Assembly (NCBI GenBank): GCA_015258785.1
Contig: JABZHP010000070.1
Location: 1-5,842 of the forward strand
Source: Atopobium sp.
Lineage (GTDB): Bacteria > Actinomycetota > Coriobacteriia > Coriobacteriales > Atopobiaceae
DNA length: 5,842 bases
Direction of reading: 5' to 3'
Below the pieces are notes generated by a model. The model saw nothing but the letters and a program-made list of their open reading frames with translations, did not search any database and was not told where the DNA came from. Shown here in pieces: positions 4,368 to 5,842 of this stretch (position 1 is the stretch's first letter; each line of letters begins with the position of its first letter). The translations under genes and the position numbers were made by a program.

Positions 4368-5842
4368 ATGACATTACACGAGCTCCTGGCGCTCTTTACC
4401 AGCAAGAACATCGAGTACACTACCGCGCATCTTGACGCGGTGGATCAAAACGCACAGCTTACCGATGTTGCAAGCGATTCTCGTGAGGTCACCCACGGCT
4501 CGCTGTTTGTTTGCAAGGGCGCGAGTTTCTCGCCAGCGTATCTGACTAGCGCGGTGAAGGCTGGAGCTGTTGCGTACCTCTGCCAGCAGTCGCTTGCGGA
4601 GAAGCTGCAGGCAGTGGCGCCTAACGTGGCTGCCATTCGCGTGGATGACGTGCGCCTTGCCATGGCCTACGCAGCCGCAGGCGTTGCGGGACATCCCGAC
4701 AAGAAGCTCACCACCATCGGTATTACGGGCACCAAAGGCAAGTCTACCTGCTCGTATATGCTGCGCGCTATTCTTGACGGCGACGAGCCGTACTCCAAGT
4801 GCGGCGTGGTTGGCGGCATCGAGGTCTTTGACGGCAAGGACACGCAGCCCGCGCACAACACCACGCCCGAGGCTCCTGAGCTGTGGCGTCACCTCAAGCA
4901 CGCCGCAGATGCCGGCCTCCCCTACGTTGACATGGAGATTTCCAGCCAGGGACTCAAGTACGATCGTACGGTTGGCCTCAACCTGAGCGTCGCGGTGTTC
5001 TTAAACATTGGAACAGATCACATTTCCCCTGTTGAACACCCTACTTTTGAAGATTACTTTGAGAGCAAGCTGAAGATTTTTGACCTTGCTCGCGTGGCCG
5101 TTATCAACAAGAACACCATGATGTTTGACCAGGTCATGGAGCGTGCGCAGAGGTGCGAGAAGGTTCTGACTTTCTCCACAACCGATTCCGACGCCACCGT
5201 TTGGGCGGACGAAATCACCCCTCACCAGGGCATGGTCACGTTTACCGTGCACGCGCCAACCTGGACCGGCGCCGCCGCGCTGCCCATGTCCGGCCTCTTT
5301 AACGTGGAGAATGCTCTTGCGGCAATCACTGTTGCCGACTACCTGGGCATTCGCGAGAAGGACGCCGTGCTTCCGCTGATGAACGTTAAGGTGCCAGGAC
5401 GCATGGAGCTCTTGAGCTCGCCCGACAACAAGGTCACGGGCTTGGTCGACTACGCCCACAACAAGCTTTCCTACCAGAAGCTTTTCTCGTCAACGTCCAA
5501 GGAATTCCCTGGTTATGGCCGCTATGTGGTCATGGGAGCCGTCGGCGGCAAGGCGTACAACCGTCGCCAGGAGCTGCCTGAAGAAGCGGCCAAGTGGGCG
5601 GACCTGATGATTTACACCACCGAGGACTGCAACATGGAAGATCCTGCGGTGATTTGCGCGCAGATGGCCGAGGCCACGCCTGAGGGCGCCGAGCACAAGA
5701 TTATTCTTGACCGCTACGACGCCATTTACGAGGCAGTTTCCGCAGCTTACGACGACCCTCGCCCGGCGCTGGTGTACCTGCTTGCCAAGGGTGACGAGCC
5801 GTTCAACATTATCGGCGGCAAGCACGTTCCATGGATGACGGA
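4368..5842 (+). CDS. murE: MurE-like UDP-MurNAc-tripeptide ligase, 3' end cut by window edge
   Basis: This cytoplasmic Mur ligase should add the third amino acid to UDP-MurNAc-L-Ala-D-Glu in peptidoglycan synthesis, using ATP. The 491 codons visible cover nearly the whole usual length; probably only a few tens of residues are missing. Seen in order: DSREV..GSLFV at 37-48 (UDP-substrate domain), P-loop TGTKGKST at 120-127, NTTPEAPEL at 164-172, EISSQGL at 190-196, FLNIGTDHISP at 211-221, YFESK at 230-234 (Lys234 matches the carbamylated lysine), VPGRME at 342-347 and VDYAHN at 360-365. Departures from classic MurE: SSH is SSQ, the DNPR specificity block reads EDCN (419-422) before MEDP, and GKGHE reads AKGDE (473-477). 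The lack of the DNPR arginine argues against meso-diaminopimelate. The third residue is not predicted. The ATG at 4368 has AAGGA (4354-4358) nine bases upstream. Codons are richer in G/C than in the other genes, consistent with high expression. Confidence 0.85.
   Translation, partial: MTLHELLALFTSKNIEYTTAHLDAVDQNAQLTDVASDSREVTHGSLFVCKGASFSPAYLTSAVKAGAVAYLCQQSLAEKLQAVAPNVAAIRVDDVRLAMAYAAAGVAGHPDKKLTTIGITGTKGKSTCSYMLRAILDGDEPYSKCGVVGGIEVFDGKDTQPAHNTTPEAPELWRHLKHAADAGLPYVDMEISSQGLKYDRTVGLNLSVAVFLNIGTDHISPVEHPTFEDYFESKLKIFDLARVAVINKNTMMFDQVMERAQRCEKVLTFSTTDSDATVWADEITPHQGMVTFTVHAPTWTGAAALPMSGLFNVENALAAITVADYLGIREKDAVLPLMNVKVPGRMELLSSPDNKVTGLVDYAHNKLSYQKLFSSTSKEFPGYGRYVVMGAVGGKAYNRRQELPEEAAKWADLMIYTTEDCNMEDPAVICAQMAEATPEGAEHKIILDRYDAIYEAVSAAYDDPRPALVYLLAKGDEPFNIIGGKHVPWMT

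Noticed and set aside
4238..4435. 65-codon plus-strand frame starting with GTG ahead of murE
   Set aside because: It spans the palindrome, candidate promoter and murE start, lacks a ribosome binding site, and has no recognisable product.
4374..4901. 175-codon open frame on the minus strand, with further ones at 5001-5459 and 5490-5825
   Set aside because: All are antisense to murE and arise from its GC-rich third codon positions. They have low-complexity, Arg/Val-rich products without family resemblance.

Overview
The window looks like chromosomal DNA from a host-associated Gram-positive bacterium of moderate GC content. My best guess is an actinomycete of class Coriobacteriia (Atopobium/Lancefieldella/Olsenella-like). 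The guess rests on the mix of moderately AT-rich intergenic DNA with a GC-rich, codon-biased murE, on the Tat-type lipoprotein signal, and on the flavour of the proteins. No 16S or other taxonomic marker is present, so this is inference.

Positions 40-2966 (minus strand) hold a compact ABC importer operon of the FecCD/BtuCDF type, transcribed permease -> ATPase -> Tat-exported lipoprotein receptor. The permease and ATPase genes are one base apart. The ATPase and receptor genes are 40 bp apart, and that gap contains a perfect 7-bp-stem hairpin. A sigma70-like promoter lies at 3060-3088. The likely cargo is a ferric siderophore, with haem or a corrinoid as alternatives; the sequence does not decide between them.

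Positions 3089-3998 (plus strand) hold a divergently transcribed gene for a 228-residue cytoplasmic alpha/beta-hydrolase (PF00756-type esterase with a GYSLSG nucleophile elbow). It is preceded by two tandem copies of a roughly 35-40 bp hairpin-forming repeat and followed by a possible degenerate third copy. Its position suggests it could cut an imported ester siderophore to release iron, as Fes, IroE and BesA do elsewhere.

Positions 4042-4206 (minus strand) hold a complete initiator tRNA-fMet transcription unit: a strong promoter (TTGACT, 17 bp, TATAGT), a 77-nt tRNA with encoded CCA, and an intrinsic terminator. The tRNA has a U1:G72 pair instead of the usual bacterial C1:A72 mismatch.

Positions 4271-5842 (plus strand) hold a candidate promoter, with a 12-bp palindrome beside it, and a murE-like Mur ligase that runs off the right edge after 491 codons. 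The ligase keeps the core Mur machinery but departs from canonical MurE at the positions that read the added amino acid. No insertion sequence, phage gene, CRISPR array or defence system is visible. The most promising undescribed elements are the tandem RNA-like repeat ahead of the esterase and the proposed link between the esterase and the importer.
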